A DNA stretch of 64,000 nt from Gemmatimonadaceae bacterium (lineage in GTDB: Bacteria; Gemmatimonadota; Gemmatimonadetes; Gemmatimonadales; Gemmatimonadaceae): assembly GCA_019637355.1 (NCBI GenBank), contig JAHBVT010000001.1, forward strand, positions 1,209,192 to 1,273,191, read 5' to 3'. Below the pieces are notes generated by a model, which was given only the letters and a program-made list of their open reading frames with translations, was not told the origin of the DNA and ran no database searches. Positions 53,133 to 62,994 of the stretch are shown piece after piece. The position numbers were made by a program, and so were the translations under genes. The first letter of the stretch is position 1; each line of letters starts with the position of its first letter.

Positions 53133-54094
53133 TTCGGCGCGGCGACGCGCAGGAGGATCTCGTCCAGCAACTGGTCGGCATCGCGGCCCTCGACCTCAAG
53201 TTCCGGCGCGACGACGACGCGGTGCCGCAACACCGACGGTACCCGCGCCTTGACGTCGTCGGGGAGGACGTAGCCGCGCCCGTCGAGCACGGCGGCCGCA
53301 CGCGAGGCGCGCATCAGCGCCACGCTCGCGCGGGGGCTCGCGCCGAGCGCCAAGCCCGGCTCTTCGCGCGTCGCGCGCGTGATGTCGGCGATGTAGCCCT
53401 GCACCTCGGGTGCGACGCGCACCTCATCCGCCAAGGCACGGATGGCGATTGCCTCGTCCCGGTTCAAGACCGGCGTGACCAGCGCGGTCGCGCCACTGCG
53501 CTCGGGGTCGAAGCCGGCCTCGTGGGCCGCCAGCATCGCCATCTCCGCGTCGCGGTCCGGATAGCGCACCACGCTCTTGAGCAGGAAGCGGTCCAGTTGC
53601 GCGTCCGGCAGCGGGAAGGTGCCGTCGTGCTCCACGGGATTCTGTGTCGCCACGACGGTGAAGAGATCGTGCAGCGGACGCGTCACGCCGTCGGTCGTGA
53701 CCTGCCGTTCGGCCATCGCTTCCAACAGCGCAGCCTGCGTCTTGGCCGGCGCGCGATTGATCTCGTCGCCGAGCAGCAAGTCGGTGAAGATCGGCCCGGC
53801 CTGAAACTCCCATCCGCGCGTGGCGTCGCGCATCACCGAAATGCCGGTGATATCGCTCGGCATCAGGTCCGGCGTGAACTGCACGCGCGTGAACCCGACG
53901 CCGAGCGCCGCGGCGAGCGCGCGCACGAGCAAGGTCTTGCCCGTACCCGGCACGCCTTCGACGAGCAGGTGGCCGCGCGCGAGGAAAGCGATGATCGCAT
54001 CGTTGATCAGCTCCGGCTGTCCAACGATGCATTCAGCGAGCGTGCCCCTGAGCCGGCTGGCGTAGGCGGCACCCTGTTCGATGGTGAGCGTCAT
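53129..54094 (-). CDS. MoxR-family AAA+ ATPase
   Basis: A 321-residue AAA+ protein of the MoxR group. Walker A is GVPGTGKT, Walker B is in LLGDEINRAPAKTQ, and sensor text VATQNPVEHDGTFPLPDAQLDRFL is present. Such ATPases act as chaperones that load cofactors or remodel vWA-domain partners. The ATG at 54094 gives the standard N terminus (MTLTIEQGAAYASRLRGTL); longer frames are antiphase. It starts 1 base after the DUF4350 stop (TGATATG). Confidence 0.92.
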   Translation of the reverse strand: MTLTIEQGAAYASRLRGTLAECIVGQPELINDAIIAFLARGHLLVEGVPGTGKTLLVRALAAALGVGFTRVQFTPDLMPSDITGISVMRDATRGWEFQAGPIFTDLLLGDEINRAPAKTQAALLEAMAERQVTTDGVTRPLHDLFTVVATQNPVEHDGTFPLPDAQLDRFLLKSVVRYPDRDAEMAMLAAHEAGFDPERSGATALVTPVLNRDEAIAIRALADEVRVAPEVQGYIADITRATREEPGLALGASPRASVALMRASRAAAVLDGRGYVLPDDVKARVPSVLRHRVVVAPELEVEGRDADQLLDEILLRVAAPK

Positions 54095-54095
54095 A

Positions 54096-55361
54096 TCAAG
54101 TAGGTCGCGTGAGGGTGGTTTCGATGCGATGGAGCGCGGGGCCAAGCGTCGGCAGTTCGCGGCGGAGCAGGGAGTCGGCCTGCGCGCGTCGCACCAGCGC
54201 CACGTCCTCCGCAAGCTCGGGGTGCCGAGTGGCGACGAAACCCAGCCACGACACGTCGTCGAGGGCTCCGTCGTGGCGCGCGGCGGGCGCGAGCGCTCCG
54301 CGCGTCACCCGACGGCGTAGCCCGCGGAGCAAGCGTTGCGCGACGGTGCGGGTGGCGCCGACCTGGGCGTATGCCCGGGCCAGGGCATCCACGTGTTCCA
54401 GTGGAGACCGCCGCTCGATGCGCTGCTCGACCCGCGGGGCCACGATGCGGGGGGCGAACGCGACGAGCAGGACGAGCCCGGCGAAGGTCAGTTGAGTGAG
54501 CAAGTGTCCTGACGGGGAGTTCCGGAGGTACAAGGCGACCGCGGAGATGGTGCCGGGCTGCGCTCCGAACGCCTGATGGTACTCATCAAAGACGATCCGG
54601 CTGCGCGACACTGTCCCGCCCTCGCGCAGGAACTCGAGCGCGCGCACTGCCGCCACGTCCAGTCCGGTGAGGCAGTCCCGCATCGCGTCGGTGCGGAACA
54701 CGTCCGCGTCCGCGGCGACGACCATGCGTCCCCGTCCGAGCGTGAAGCCCATCATCGTCGGTGCGACCCGCGCCGCCTGCTGCTGTGAGCGCTGCCGCGC
54801 GGACTGGATGAAGTGCACCACGTCCTCTGGGGGGGCGCCGCGCCAATCGAAGCTCAACATCTGGGGCGGGGAGCCGAACCACAGCGAGAGCGCTGCCGGG
54901 AGTTCGCGGCCCCTGCAGCGAGCCGAGTCCGACTCGATCCACTGCATCTGACCGCCTCGCTCAGTGATCCGGAGTCTGAGGCTATCCTGCAAGGCGCGAG
55001 TCGTCGGACCCAGCACAACCAGCGCGCCGCCCCCGGCGCGGACGTGATTCAGCAGCGCGTGCGTCTCGCCGACGCGGAGGGGCACCACCGGGTTGAGCAC
55101 CGCGTGGATGGTGCGGTGGTCGGTGTCGAAGCTCGGCACGAGTCGTCGCTGCGTCTCCCAGCCCAGCCGTCCCGCGAGGTCGTACAGGAGCTTCGCGCCG
55201 AGCGGCCCTGCGGACGTCGTCGTCAGCCGGGGATCGCCGCTGCGCGGCCCGGGCCGCGATGGGGCAAACAGGACGCTGAGCGTCGTGAGCGCCAGCGCCA
55301 ACGGCAGCACGAGTCGCGGTTGCGTCCACCACGGTGATTTCCGTGTTGCCGGCGTGGTCAC
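54096..55361 (-). CDS. DUF4350-domain membrane protein
   Basis: A 421-residue protein with an N-terminal transmembrane helix (about 15-33), a periplasmic alpha/beta DUF4350 domain (about 45-270; ALLNHVRAGGGALVVLGP and FDEYHQAFG) and a second helix (about 288-305), then a cytosolic tail. The FDEYHQ motif is typical for the family. The function is unknown, but it is a regular partner of MoxR-DUF58. It holds one of the few CATG sites (54723). The ends overlap the DUF4129 gene by 4 bases. Confidence 0.85.
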   Translation of the reverse strand: MTTPATRKSPWWTQPRLVLPLALALTTLSVLFAPSRPGPRSGDPRLTTTSAGPLGAKLLYDLAGRLGWETQRRLVPSFDTDHRTIHAVLNPVVPLRVGETHALLNHVRAGGGALVVLGPTTRALQDSLRLRITERGGQMQWIESDSARCRGRELPAALSLWFGSPPQMLSFDWRGAPPEDVVHFIQSARQRSQQQAARVAPTMMGFTLGRGRMVVAADADVFRTDAMRDCLTGLDVAAVRALEFLREGGTVSRSRIVFDEYHQAFGAQPGTISAVALYLRNSPSGHLLTQLTFAGLVLLVAFAPRIVAPRVEQRIERRSPLEHVDALARAYAQVGATRTVAQRLLRGLRRRVTRGALAPAARHDGALDDVSWLGFVATRHPELAEDVALVRRAQADSLLRRELPTLGPALHRIETTLTRPT

Positions 55362-55957
55362 GCGGCCAGCTCCCGGCCGATCAGCGGCTGGGCCGCGGCG
55401 CGGAGTGCGGCGAAGTCCTCAGCGGTGCAGGACTGAAGGTCGTACACCACGCGGTCGTAGCGTGCCCGAAATCCTTGGAAGGCGCGCGCTGCGGGCACCC
55501 CGCGGCGCTTCATCTCGCGTGCGTAGTCTCCAGTCGTCTTCGAAGGGTGGAGCGTGATCTCGCCCCGTCGCGAGCTCGCCACCAGGAGGGCGGCGCAGAG
55601 CTGTTGCGCCGCCTCGAGATACGCGCCCGCCGCCGCCAGACGCTCCGCCTCGCGCGAGGGGTCTGTGCGGGTCGTCCCACGCACGGTGCCGGGAGCGCTC
55701 ACGCGGAACTCGCGCTCCGCCCGGAGATTCACCACGGAGCGAATCACGACGAGCACGATCAGCAGGATCACGAGGCCAATCAGCAGCCAGGGACCAAGCT
55801 TCACGTTCGGCAGGACGTCGAGCACGCGGAGCAGCTGCGCGATGCCCCAGTCGGCGAATCGACTGAACAGCGACTGGGTGACGTTGCGCTGATACCCGAG
55901 CCCCTCGACGATCGCCGCGGTGCTGTCGCGAATCGCGTCCGCTGTCCACGGGGGCAC
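55358..55957 (-). CDS. DUF4129-domain membrane protein
   Basis: A 199-residue protein with one strong transmembrane helix (about 54-75) and a C-terminal DUF4129 region (TGDYAREMKRRGVPAARAFQGFRARYDRVVY). Some DUF4129 domains end transglutaminase-like proteins, but no transglutaminase domain is present here. The start is GTG at 55957, 5 bases after the upstream gene's stop. It is the second gene of the operon. Confidence 0.82.
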   Translation of the reverse strand: MPPWTADAIRDSTAAIVEGLGYQRNVTQSLFSRFADWGIAQLLRVLDVLPNVKLGPWLLIGLVILLIVLVVIRSVVNLRAEREFRVSAPGTVRGTTRTDPSREAERLAAAGAYLEAAQQLCAALLVASSRRGEITLHPSKTTGDYAREMKRRGVPAARAFQGFRARYDRVVYDLQSCTAEDFAALRAAAQPLIGRELAA

Positions 55958-55962
55958 GGTCG

Positions 55963-56703
55963 TCAGCGCGTGCCGGCAGACCCGAGCGAGGACGCCAGGT
56001 GCTCAACGTCGAAGCCCTCGCCACGGATGCGCGCATCGTAGTAGAGCAGCATCGTCAGGAGCGCGATGGTCGGGTACGCCACCACCGTGAACACGGTCTG
56101 GGTGAGCGTAGTCACCACGTAGCCACCAAACATTGCGGCGATCGCAGCGATGCCGATCATCAGCAGGATGTAGATGCCGTAGCCGAGCAGCAGCGTACGG
56201 AAGATGTGCCACTTCCGACCCTCCGAGAGGTTGGTGCAGCGGGCGAACGCCTTGCTGGAGTCGGTATTCTCGAGAATACAGACCGCCTCCGGCGCGAACC
56301 AGCGCGAACCGGCGTAGAAGAAGCCGACGAGGAGGAGCAAGGCACCGAGGAAGAGCAGGATGGCCTTCATGATTGAGACGGCGATCAAGGTGCCGACCTT
56401 CGGCCACACCGCACGCAACGCACGTTGAATGTCGGCACTTCCGCCGAGGTACACGTCCGAACCGACGCGAATGATGACGCCGGTCATCAGGCTGTAGGTG
56501 ACGACGGTGATGAGCGACGCGAAGAGTGCCGCAGTGAGGCTCTCGTATCCCGCTTCGTTGGACCAGAAGAGCTGCACGATCAATCCAGGCGTACCGGCGA
56601 GGGCGCCGACGGAGACGTATGCCGCCGTGTCCTTGCGGTACAGCGTGAACGTGGCGTCGACCAGTTCGCCGACAGAGCGAGAGCGCAGGGCCTGTGTGGT
56701 CAT
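55963..56703 (-). CDS. Multi-spanning membrane protein, first gene of the MoxR operon
   Basis: A 246-residue protein with about five or six hydrophobic segments and the N terminus TLYRKDTAAYVSVGALAGTP, reminiscent of the membrane domain of glycerophosphodiester-phosphodiesterase-like (YciC-type) proteins. I do not recognise a function. I start at the ATG at 56703 (MTTQALRSRSVGELVD); the longer frame adds an Arg-rich stretch in the intergenic region. It contains one of the few CATG sites (56368). Confidence 0.72.
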   Translation of the reverse strand: MTTQALRSRSVGELVDATFTLYRKDTAAYVSVGALAGTPGLIVQLFWSNEAGYESLTAALFASLITVVTYSLMTGVIIRVGSDVYLGGSADIQRALRAVWPKVGTLIAVSIMKAILLFLGALLLLVGFFYAGSRWFAPEAVCILENTDSSKAFARCTNLSEGRKWHIFRTLLLGYGIYILLMIGIAAIAAMFGGYVVTTLTQTVFTVVAYPTIALLTMLLYYDARIRGEGFDVEHLASSLGSAGTR

Positions 56704-56844
56704 CGGTGCCGTCGTGGTTGGGGGTGGGAGATTCGGACGGGACCAACCTACCGCGTGGTACGGGGAGCTGGCCAGCCCAGCGGCGTGACAATCTCGCTCT
56801 CGGCGTGCCGTGCGCCTCTTGCGCCGCACGGCTAAGTTCGAGGA

Positions 56845-58391
<1,547 letters not shown>

Positions 58392-58395
<4 letters not shown>

Positions 58396-59990
58396 GCGCG
58401 GCGAAGAAGAAGTCCGGTGCGGCGCCGCGCGAGCTGCGCAAGGTCCTGATCGCCAACCGCGGCGAGATCGCGGTCCGCATCATCCGCGCCTGCCGCGAAC
58501 TGGGCATCCAGTCGGTGGCCGTGTACTCCGATGCCGATGCCGGCGCCCCGCACGTGCGCGCCGCGGACGAAGCGGTACACATCGGCCCGGCGCCGGCCAG
58601 CGAGAGCTACCTGCGCGGTGACCATTTAATTGATGTGGCCAAGCAGGTCGGCGCCGATGCGATTCATCCGGGTTACGGCTTCCTCTCCGAGCGCGAGTGG
58701 TTCGCCAAGGCGGTGGAGGACGCCGGGCTGATCTGGATTGGCCCCCCGGCCAGCGCCATCGCCGCGATGGGCTCCAAGACGGCGGCGCGCACGCTGGCGA
58801 TCTCGGCTGGCACGCCGGTGGTGCCGGGCACGACCGAAGCGCTGAAGGATGCCGCTGAGGCAAAGAAGCTCGCCAAGGAGTTCGGCCTGCCGGTGCTGCT
58901 CAAGGCCGCGGCTGGCGGTGGCGGGAAGGGAATGCGCGTGGTCCGCGACCTCGCCAAGATCGAGAACGCGCTCGCTTCCGCGCAGCGCGAGGCCAAGAAC
59001 GCCTTCGGCGACGACGCCGTCTACATCGAGAAGTACGTCGAGGGGCCGCGACACGTCGAGATTCAGGTCCTCGCCGACCAGCACGGCAACTGCATCTCGC
59101 TCGGCGAACGCGAGTGCAGCATTCAGCGCCGGCATCAGAAGATGATCGAAGAGGCGCCGTCGGTCGCGGTCTCGCCCGAACTCCGCAAGCAGATGGGCGA
59201 TGCGGCGGTTGCCGCCGCGAAGGCTGCAGGCTACGTGAACGCCGGCACCTGTGAGTTTCTGCTGGATGCACACGGCAAGTTCTACTTCCTCGAGATGAAC
59301 ACGCGCATCCAGGTGGAGCATCCGGTGACGGAGCTCGTGATGGGAATCGACCTGGTGCAGTGGCAACTGCGGATCGCGCGCGGCGAGACGCTGCCGTTCA
59401 CGGAGACGCCGCAGCCCAACGGCTGGGCCATCGAGTGCCGCATCACGTCAGAAGATCCAGCGAACGGGTTTCTGCCGAGCACCGGGCGGATCACGCATCT
59501 GCAGTTGCCGGGCGGACCGGGCGTGCGCTGGGACGGCGGCATCACCACGGGCTCCGTGGTGGGGCTCAACTACGACCCGATGCTGGCCAAGCTCATCGTG
59601 CACGCGCGGACGCGCGAGCTCGCGATCGCCCGGATGGAGCGCGCCCTGCGCGAGTTGGTGATTCACGGCGTTGAGACGTCCCGGGAGTTCCATCTGCGGA
59701 TGATGGCGGATCCGGAGTATCGGGCGGGCAACGTGACGATTCAGTGGCTCGAGGCCAAGCTGCCGGAGATCCTCTCTCGCCGACCCTCGGCGGAGACGCT
59801 GCGCGTGGCGGCGATTGCCGGTGCGCTGTTCGCGCAGAAGGATCGTGGTGGGCGGCCGGGCACCGGCGTCGCCGCCGTGAAGGCGGCAGGGGCGGCGGGC
59901 GATGCCGCGTCCGCGTCGAACACGCCGGCAGATCCGTCCCGTGAGAGCTGGGCAGGGTTGGCCCGACGCGAAGCCCTGCGCGGCGCGTGA
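58392..59990 (+). CDS. accC: Biotin carboxylase subunit with extended C terminus
   Basis: A 532-residue ATP-grasp enzyme that carboxylates biotin. N-terminal [23 protein letters not shown] loop [21 protein letters not shown] and the catalytic [14 protein letters not shown] are intact. A normal biotin carboxylase ends near residue 450; here about 80 further residues follow, ending in an Ala-rich tail without a biotin site. The carrier is encoded separately at 61246, one gene away. It could serve propionyl-CoA or acetyl-CoA carboxylation. Confidence 0.93.
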
Positions 59991-61249
59991 GTCAGACGAC
60001 GCTCGACATCGCGAGCATCTCGGCCGGCGGCGACGGCGTCGCTCGCCACGACGGGCTCGTGGTGTTCACGCCCCGCACGGCGCCGGGCGACCGCGTGGTC
60101 GCGGACGTCACCGTGCAAGGCCGCGTGGGCCGCGGGCGATTGCTGCGCGTCGAACGCGAGGGGCCGTCGCGCGTGGCGCCGAGTTGCGCGCACTACGAGG
60201 CGCCTGATCGTTGCGGTGGCTGCCAGTGGCAGCACGTGGACCTCACGGTGCAGCGCGATGCCAAGCGCGCGATGCTTCGTGACGCCTTCCAGCGCATCGC
60301 CAAGCGCGAGATTCCCTTGCCGCGCATCCACGCGGCGGAGCCCTGGCGGTATCGTCGCTCGCTCACACTCGCGATGCGCCGGCACGCGGACGGCTCGTGG
60401 TATGCGGGTCTGCGCGCCTTCGACGATCCCGAGGCGGTGTTCGAACTTGAGGACTGCCTGATTACAGCCGAGCCGGTGCTGGCCGCGTGGCGCGAGGTGC
60501 TCGCCGCCGCGGAACACCTGCCCGACGAGCCGCGGCTGCGCGGCACAATCCGCGTGATCGAGGGGCGCGCGCACTTCGTGCTGGAGGGCGGCCGCGAGTG
60601 GCCCGCGATCTCGGAGTTCCTTGATGGCGTGCCGGGGCTCGCGGCTGTGTGGTGGCAGGCCGAGGGCAAGCGGCGGCGCCTCGTGGCTGACCGTCGTCCC
60701 GCCGGCGAGCCGGGTGCGAGCTTCGCGCAGGTGAACCCGGAAATGGCGGCCCTGTTGCGCCGCGCCGTGGTGGACCGTGTGATGACGCAACAGCCACGGC
60801 GCGTGGTGGATGCGTTCAGCGGGTCTGGCGATGTGGCTGCCGCGCTCGACGCGCAGGGCGTCCAGGTTGTCGCGATCGAGGCGGACGAGGAGGCGTCGGA
60901 GTACGCGGCAACGCGACTGACGGCCGCGGGCCGCGGGGCGGCCGCTGCCGGCGCGCCGGGCTCGCGCGCCATCGCCGCGCGCGTCGAGGACGTGCTCGGT
61001 GCGCACCTGCCCGCTGACGTCGTCATCCTGAATCCCCCGCGCAGTGGCGTGGACGCCAAGGTCACCGCGGCGCTGGTGAAGTCTCCTCCCAAGGCCATCA
61101 TCTACGTGAGCTGCGACCCCGCCACCCTTGCGCGCGACGTCGGCCGCCTGCCTGGCTGGGCTGTCCAGGACATCGAGTGCTACGACCTCTTCCCGCAGAC
61201 GGCGCACGTCGAGACGCTCTGCGAGCTACGCCCGGAGTTGCAAGGATGA
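59987..61249 (+). CDS. 23S rRNA/tRNA m5U methyltransferase (RlmD/RumA type)
   Basis: A 420-residue SAM-dependent uracil-5 methyltransferase. The N-terminal TRAM domain is followed by Cys residues SCAHYEAPDRCGGCQWQH, likely ligands of a [4Fe-4S] cluster. The SAM site is VVDAFSGSGDVAAAL and the nucleophile lies in YVSCDPATLARD; DLFPQTAHVETLC ends the core. RlmD, RlmC and TrmA cannot be separated by eye. It sits between two acyl-CoA carboxylase genes, with 4-base overlaps on both sides, which is unexpected. Confidence 0.88.
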   Translation: MSQTTLDIASISAGGDGVARHDGLVVFTPRTAPGDRVVADVTVQGRVGRGRLLRVEREGPSRVAPSCAHYEAPDRCGGCQWQHVDLTVQRDAKRAMLRDAFQRIAKREIPLPRIHAAEPWRYRRSLTLAMRRHADGSWYAGLRAFDDPEAVFELEDCLITAEPVLAAWREVLAAAEHLPDEPRLRGTIRVIEGRAHFVLEGGREWPAISEFLDGVPGLAAVWWQAEGKRRRLVADRRPAGEPGASFAQVNPEMAALLRRAVVDRVMTQQPRRVVDAFSGSGDVAAALDAQGVQVVAIEADEEASEYAATRLTAAGRGAAAAGAPGSRAIAARVEDVLGAHLPADVVILNPPRSGVDAKVTAALVKSPPKAIIYVSCDPATLARDVGRLPGWAVQDIECYDLFPQTAHVETLCELRPELQG

Positions 61250-61749
61250 AGTACATCGTCGAGATCGACGGCGAACGCCACGAGGTGGACCTCGCCGACG
61301 GCCAGGCCACCTACGCCGGCAGTGCCGCCGCTGCCGCGCTGCTGGAGGTGCAGGGGTCTCCGGTGCACGTCGTGAACGTGGGCGGCAAGCAGTACCAGGC
61401 CGTCGTGAAGCGCGAGGTCCCCAAGGGCCGCTACGTGCTGTGGATCGACGGATGGCGCTTCGAGCTGGATGCCCTGGACGAGCGGGCCCGCGCCATCCGG
61501 GACCTGAGCGCGGCCGCTGCCGGAGCCCAAGGGCCGGCCCCCGTCGTCGCCCCGATGCCCGGGCTCATCGTCCGGCTGCACGTGCAGGTGGGCGACCAAG
61601 TCGAAGCGGGACAACCAGTTGTGGTGATGGAGGCGATGAAGATGGAGAACGAGCTGCGGGCCCAGGCGGCCGGAAGGGTGAAGGCGATCCACGCGCAGTC
61701 GGGGAAGGCGGTAGAGAAGGGGATGGTGTTGGTGGAGCTGGACGGATGA
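61246..61749 (+). CDS. Biotin carboxyl carrier protein of acyl-CoA carboxylase
   Basis: A 167-residue protein. The C-terminal biotinyl domain (about 95-167) carries the biotinylated Lys in VMEAMKMENEL. The N-terminal part (MKYIVEIDGERHEVDL...) resembles the region linking carboxylase and carrier in fused PccA proteins, so this looks like a split PccA C-terminal part. The ATG overlaps the methyltransferase stop. The final Asp-Gly-stop is supplied by the 23-nt repeat. Confidence 0.9.
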   Translation: MKYIVEIDGERHEVDLADGQATYAGSAAAAALLEVQGSPVHVVNVGGKQYQAVVKREVPKGRYVLWIDGWRFELDALDERARAIRDLSAAAAGAQGPAPVVAPMPGLIVRLHVQVGDQVEAGQPVVVMEAMKMENELRAQAAGRVKAIHAQSGKAVEKGMVLVELDG

Positions 61750-61829
61750 CGGATGACGGATGCGGTAAGCCGAGGCAGCGCCCCGTCATCCGTCATCCGT
61801 CCTCCGTCCTCCGTCCTCCGTCATCCGTC
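61741..61829. repeat. Inverted 23-nt repeat with expanded right arm
   Basis: An exact copy at 61741-61763 contains the stop codon of the carrier gene. The right arm (61785-61829) is a reverse-complement array of five to six 8-base units (CATCCGTC or CCTCCGTC). A stem of 20 bp or more can form. It lies 12 bases before the rplM promoter and probably acts as a transcription boundary. Confidence 0.85.
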
Positions 61830-61841
61830 AAATGCCCCCAG

Positions 61842-61870
61842 TTGACCTAACCCCCACTCATATCTATCTT
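61842..61870 (+). promoter_or_regulatory. rplM-rpsI promoter
   Basis: -35 TTGACC (61842-61847), 17-base spacer, -10 TATCTT (61865-61870). The predicted leader (about 61877-61963) has a GGTGC/GCACC stem (61899-61903 with 61924-61928) around ACCCGGGT. This could be an autoregulatory ribosomal-protein leader, but I recognise no known motif. Confidence 0.82.
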
Positions 61871-61963
61871 TAGCGTCTGTCCCAAAAACCCTTAGCTGGG
61901 TGCCGAGACCCGGGTTGCATCCCGCACCGGTGAGGCGTTGTACCTCTCTAGTTGGTCTTCACA

Positions 61964-62416
61964 ATGCGTAGCACGTTCACGGCCACCCCCGCCGACATTG
62001 AATCCAAGTGGTTCATTGTCGATGCCGATGGGATGGTCCTCGGTCGCCTCGCGACCGAAATCGCGCGGATCATCCGCGGCAAGCACAAGCCGATCTTCAC
62101 GCCCCATATGGACACGGGCGACAACGTCATCGTCATCAACGCCAGCAAGATCAAGGTGACGGGACGCAAGGCGGAGCAGAAGAACTACTTCCGCCACACC
62201 GGCTATATGGGTCACGAGCTCTACACCAAGTTCTCCACGATGCTTGCCAAGCATCCGGAGCGCGTGATCGAGAAGGCGGTGTACGGGATGCTCCCGAAGA
62301 CGGCCCTCGGCCGCCAGAAGCTCCGCCTCAAGCTCCGCGTGTACGCGGATGCCAAGCACCCGCACGCTGCCCAGCAGCCCGAGACGCTCACCTTCCCGAA
62401 GGCTGAGGCCAAGTAA
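61964..62416 (+). CDS. rplM: 50S ribosomal protein L13
   Basis: A 150-residue protein with L13 features: [17 protein letters not shown], the [22 protein letters not shown] region split over two strands, and [11 protein letters not shown]13 is an early large-subunit assembly protein. I use the ATG at 61964 ([16 protein letters not shown]); a TTG four codons upstream is in frame but less likely. No Shine-Dalgarno is seen. Confidence 0.96.
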   Translation: MRSTFTATPADIESKWFIVDADGMVLGRLATEIARIIRGKHKPIFTPHMDTGDNVIVINASKIKVTGRKAEQKNYFRHTGYMGHELYTKFSTMLAKHPERVIEKAVYGMLPKTALGRQKLRLKLRVYADAKHPHAAQQPETLTFPKAEAK

Positions 62417-62418
62417 CA

Positions 62419-62811
62419 ATGGCGACCAATACGACGCACACCATCGGCCGCCGTAAGGAAGCCGTCTGCCGCGTGTACCTGACCCCGGGCACCGGCAAGT
62501 GGGACCTCAACGGCCGTACGCTCGGCGATTACTTCCCGCGCCCGGCCCTCGTGACGGCGATCCAGCAGCCGTTCACGGCCACGGATACGCTCGGCGCGTT
62601 CGACGTGCAGGCCAACCTCACCGGCGGCGGCCAGACCGGCCAGGCCGGTGCGCTGCGCCTCGCCATCTCGCGCGCGCTGGTCAAGATCGACGAGGAGCAC
62701 CGCAGCAAGCTCCGCAGCCTCGGCCTCCTCACGCGCGATGCGCGTGCGGTCGAGCGTAAGAAGCCGGGCCGTCCGAAGGCGCGCAAGAAGTTCCAGTTCA
62801 GCAAGCGGTAA
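62419..62811 (+). CDS. rpsI: 30S ribosomal protein S9
   Basis: A 130-residue protein with the S9 signature GGGQTGQAGALRLAISRAL and the basic C terminus KKFQFSKR that reaches the P site. It starts 2 bases after rplM; the rplM-rpsI pair is near universal in bacteria. Confidence 0.97.
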   Translation: MATNTTHTIGRRKEAVCRVYLTPGTGKWDLNGRTLGDYFPRPALVTAIQQPFTATDTLGAFDVQANLTGGGQTGQAGALRLAISRALVKIDEEHRSKLRSLGLLTRDARAVERKKPGRPKARKKFQFSKR

Positions 62812-62815
62812 ACGA

Positions 62816-62882
62816 GACTTGAGACGTGAGACGGGGGACGTGAGAGTCCCCCTCTCAAGTCTCCCGTCTCACGTCTCAAGTC
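62816..62882. repeat. Long hairpin between rpsI and rpsB
   Basis: GACTTGAGACGTGAGACGGG (62816-62835) is the exact reverse complement of 62863-62882, a 20-bp stem; GGGACGTGAGAG and CTCTCAAGTCTCCC extend it inwards. Built from the same GTCTCAAG unit as 39644-39677. A likely rpsI transcription boundary, although no T-tract follows. Confidence 0.85.
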
Positions 62883-62994
62883 CCACCTCGCAGTTCATCT
62901 CTCAGCCAAGCAGAGACATCCCAAGGTGCCAAGCCATCCCGGCGAGGTCTGGTGATGTCGATGAAGCGCGGCGACGCCCTAACCACAGAGCACA

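Noticed and set aside
59441-59990. A biotin attachment site in the extended C terminus of the biotin carboxylase
   Set aside because: No MKM motif is present there; the carrier is the separate gene at 61246.
61741-61829. Regular short repeats suggesting a small CRISPR array
   Set aside because: Units are 8 bases, directly adjacent, without spacers of constant length, and no cas gene is present.
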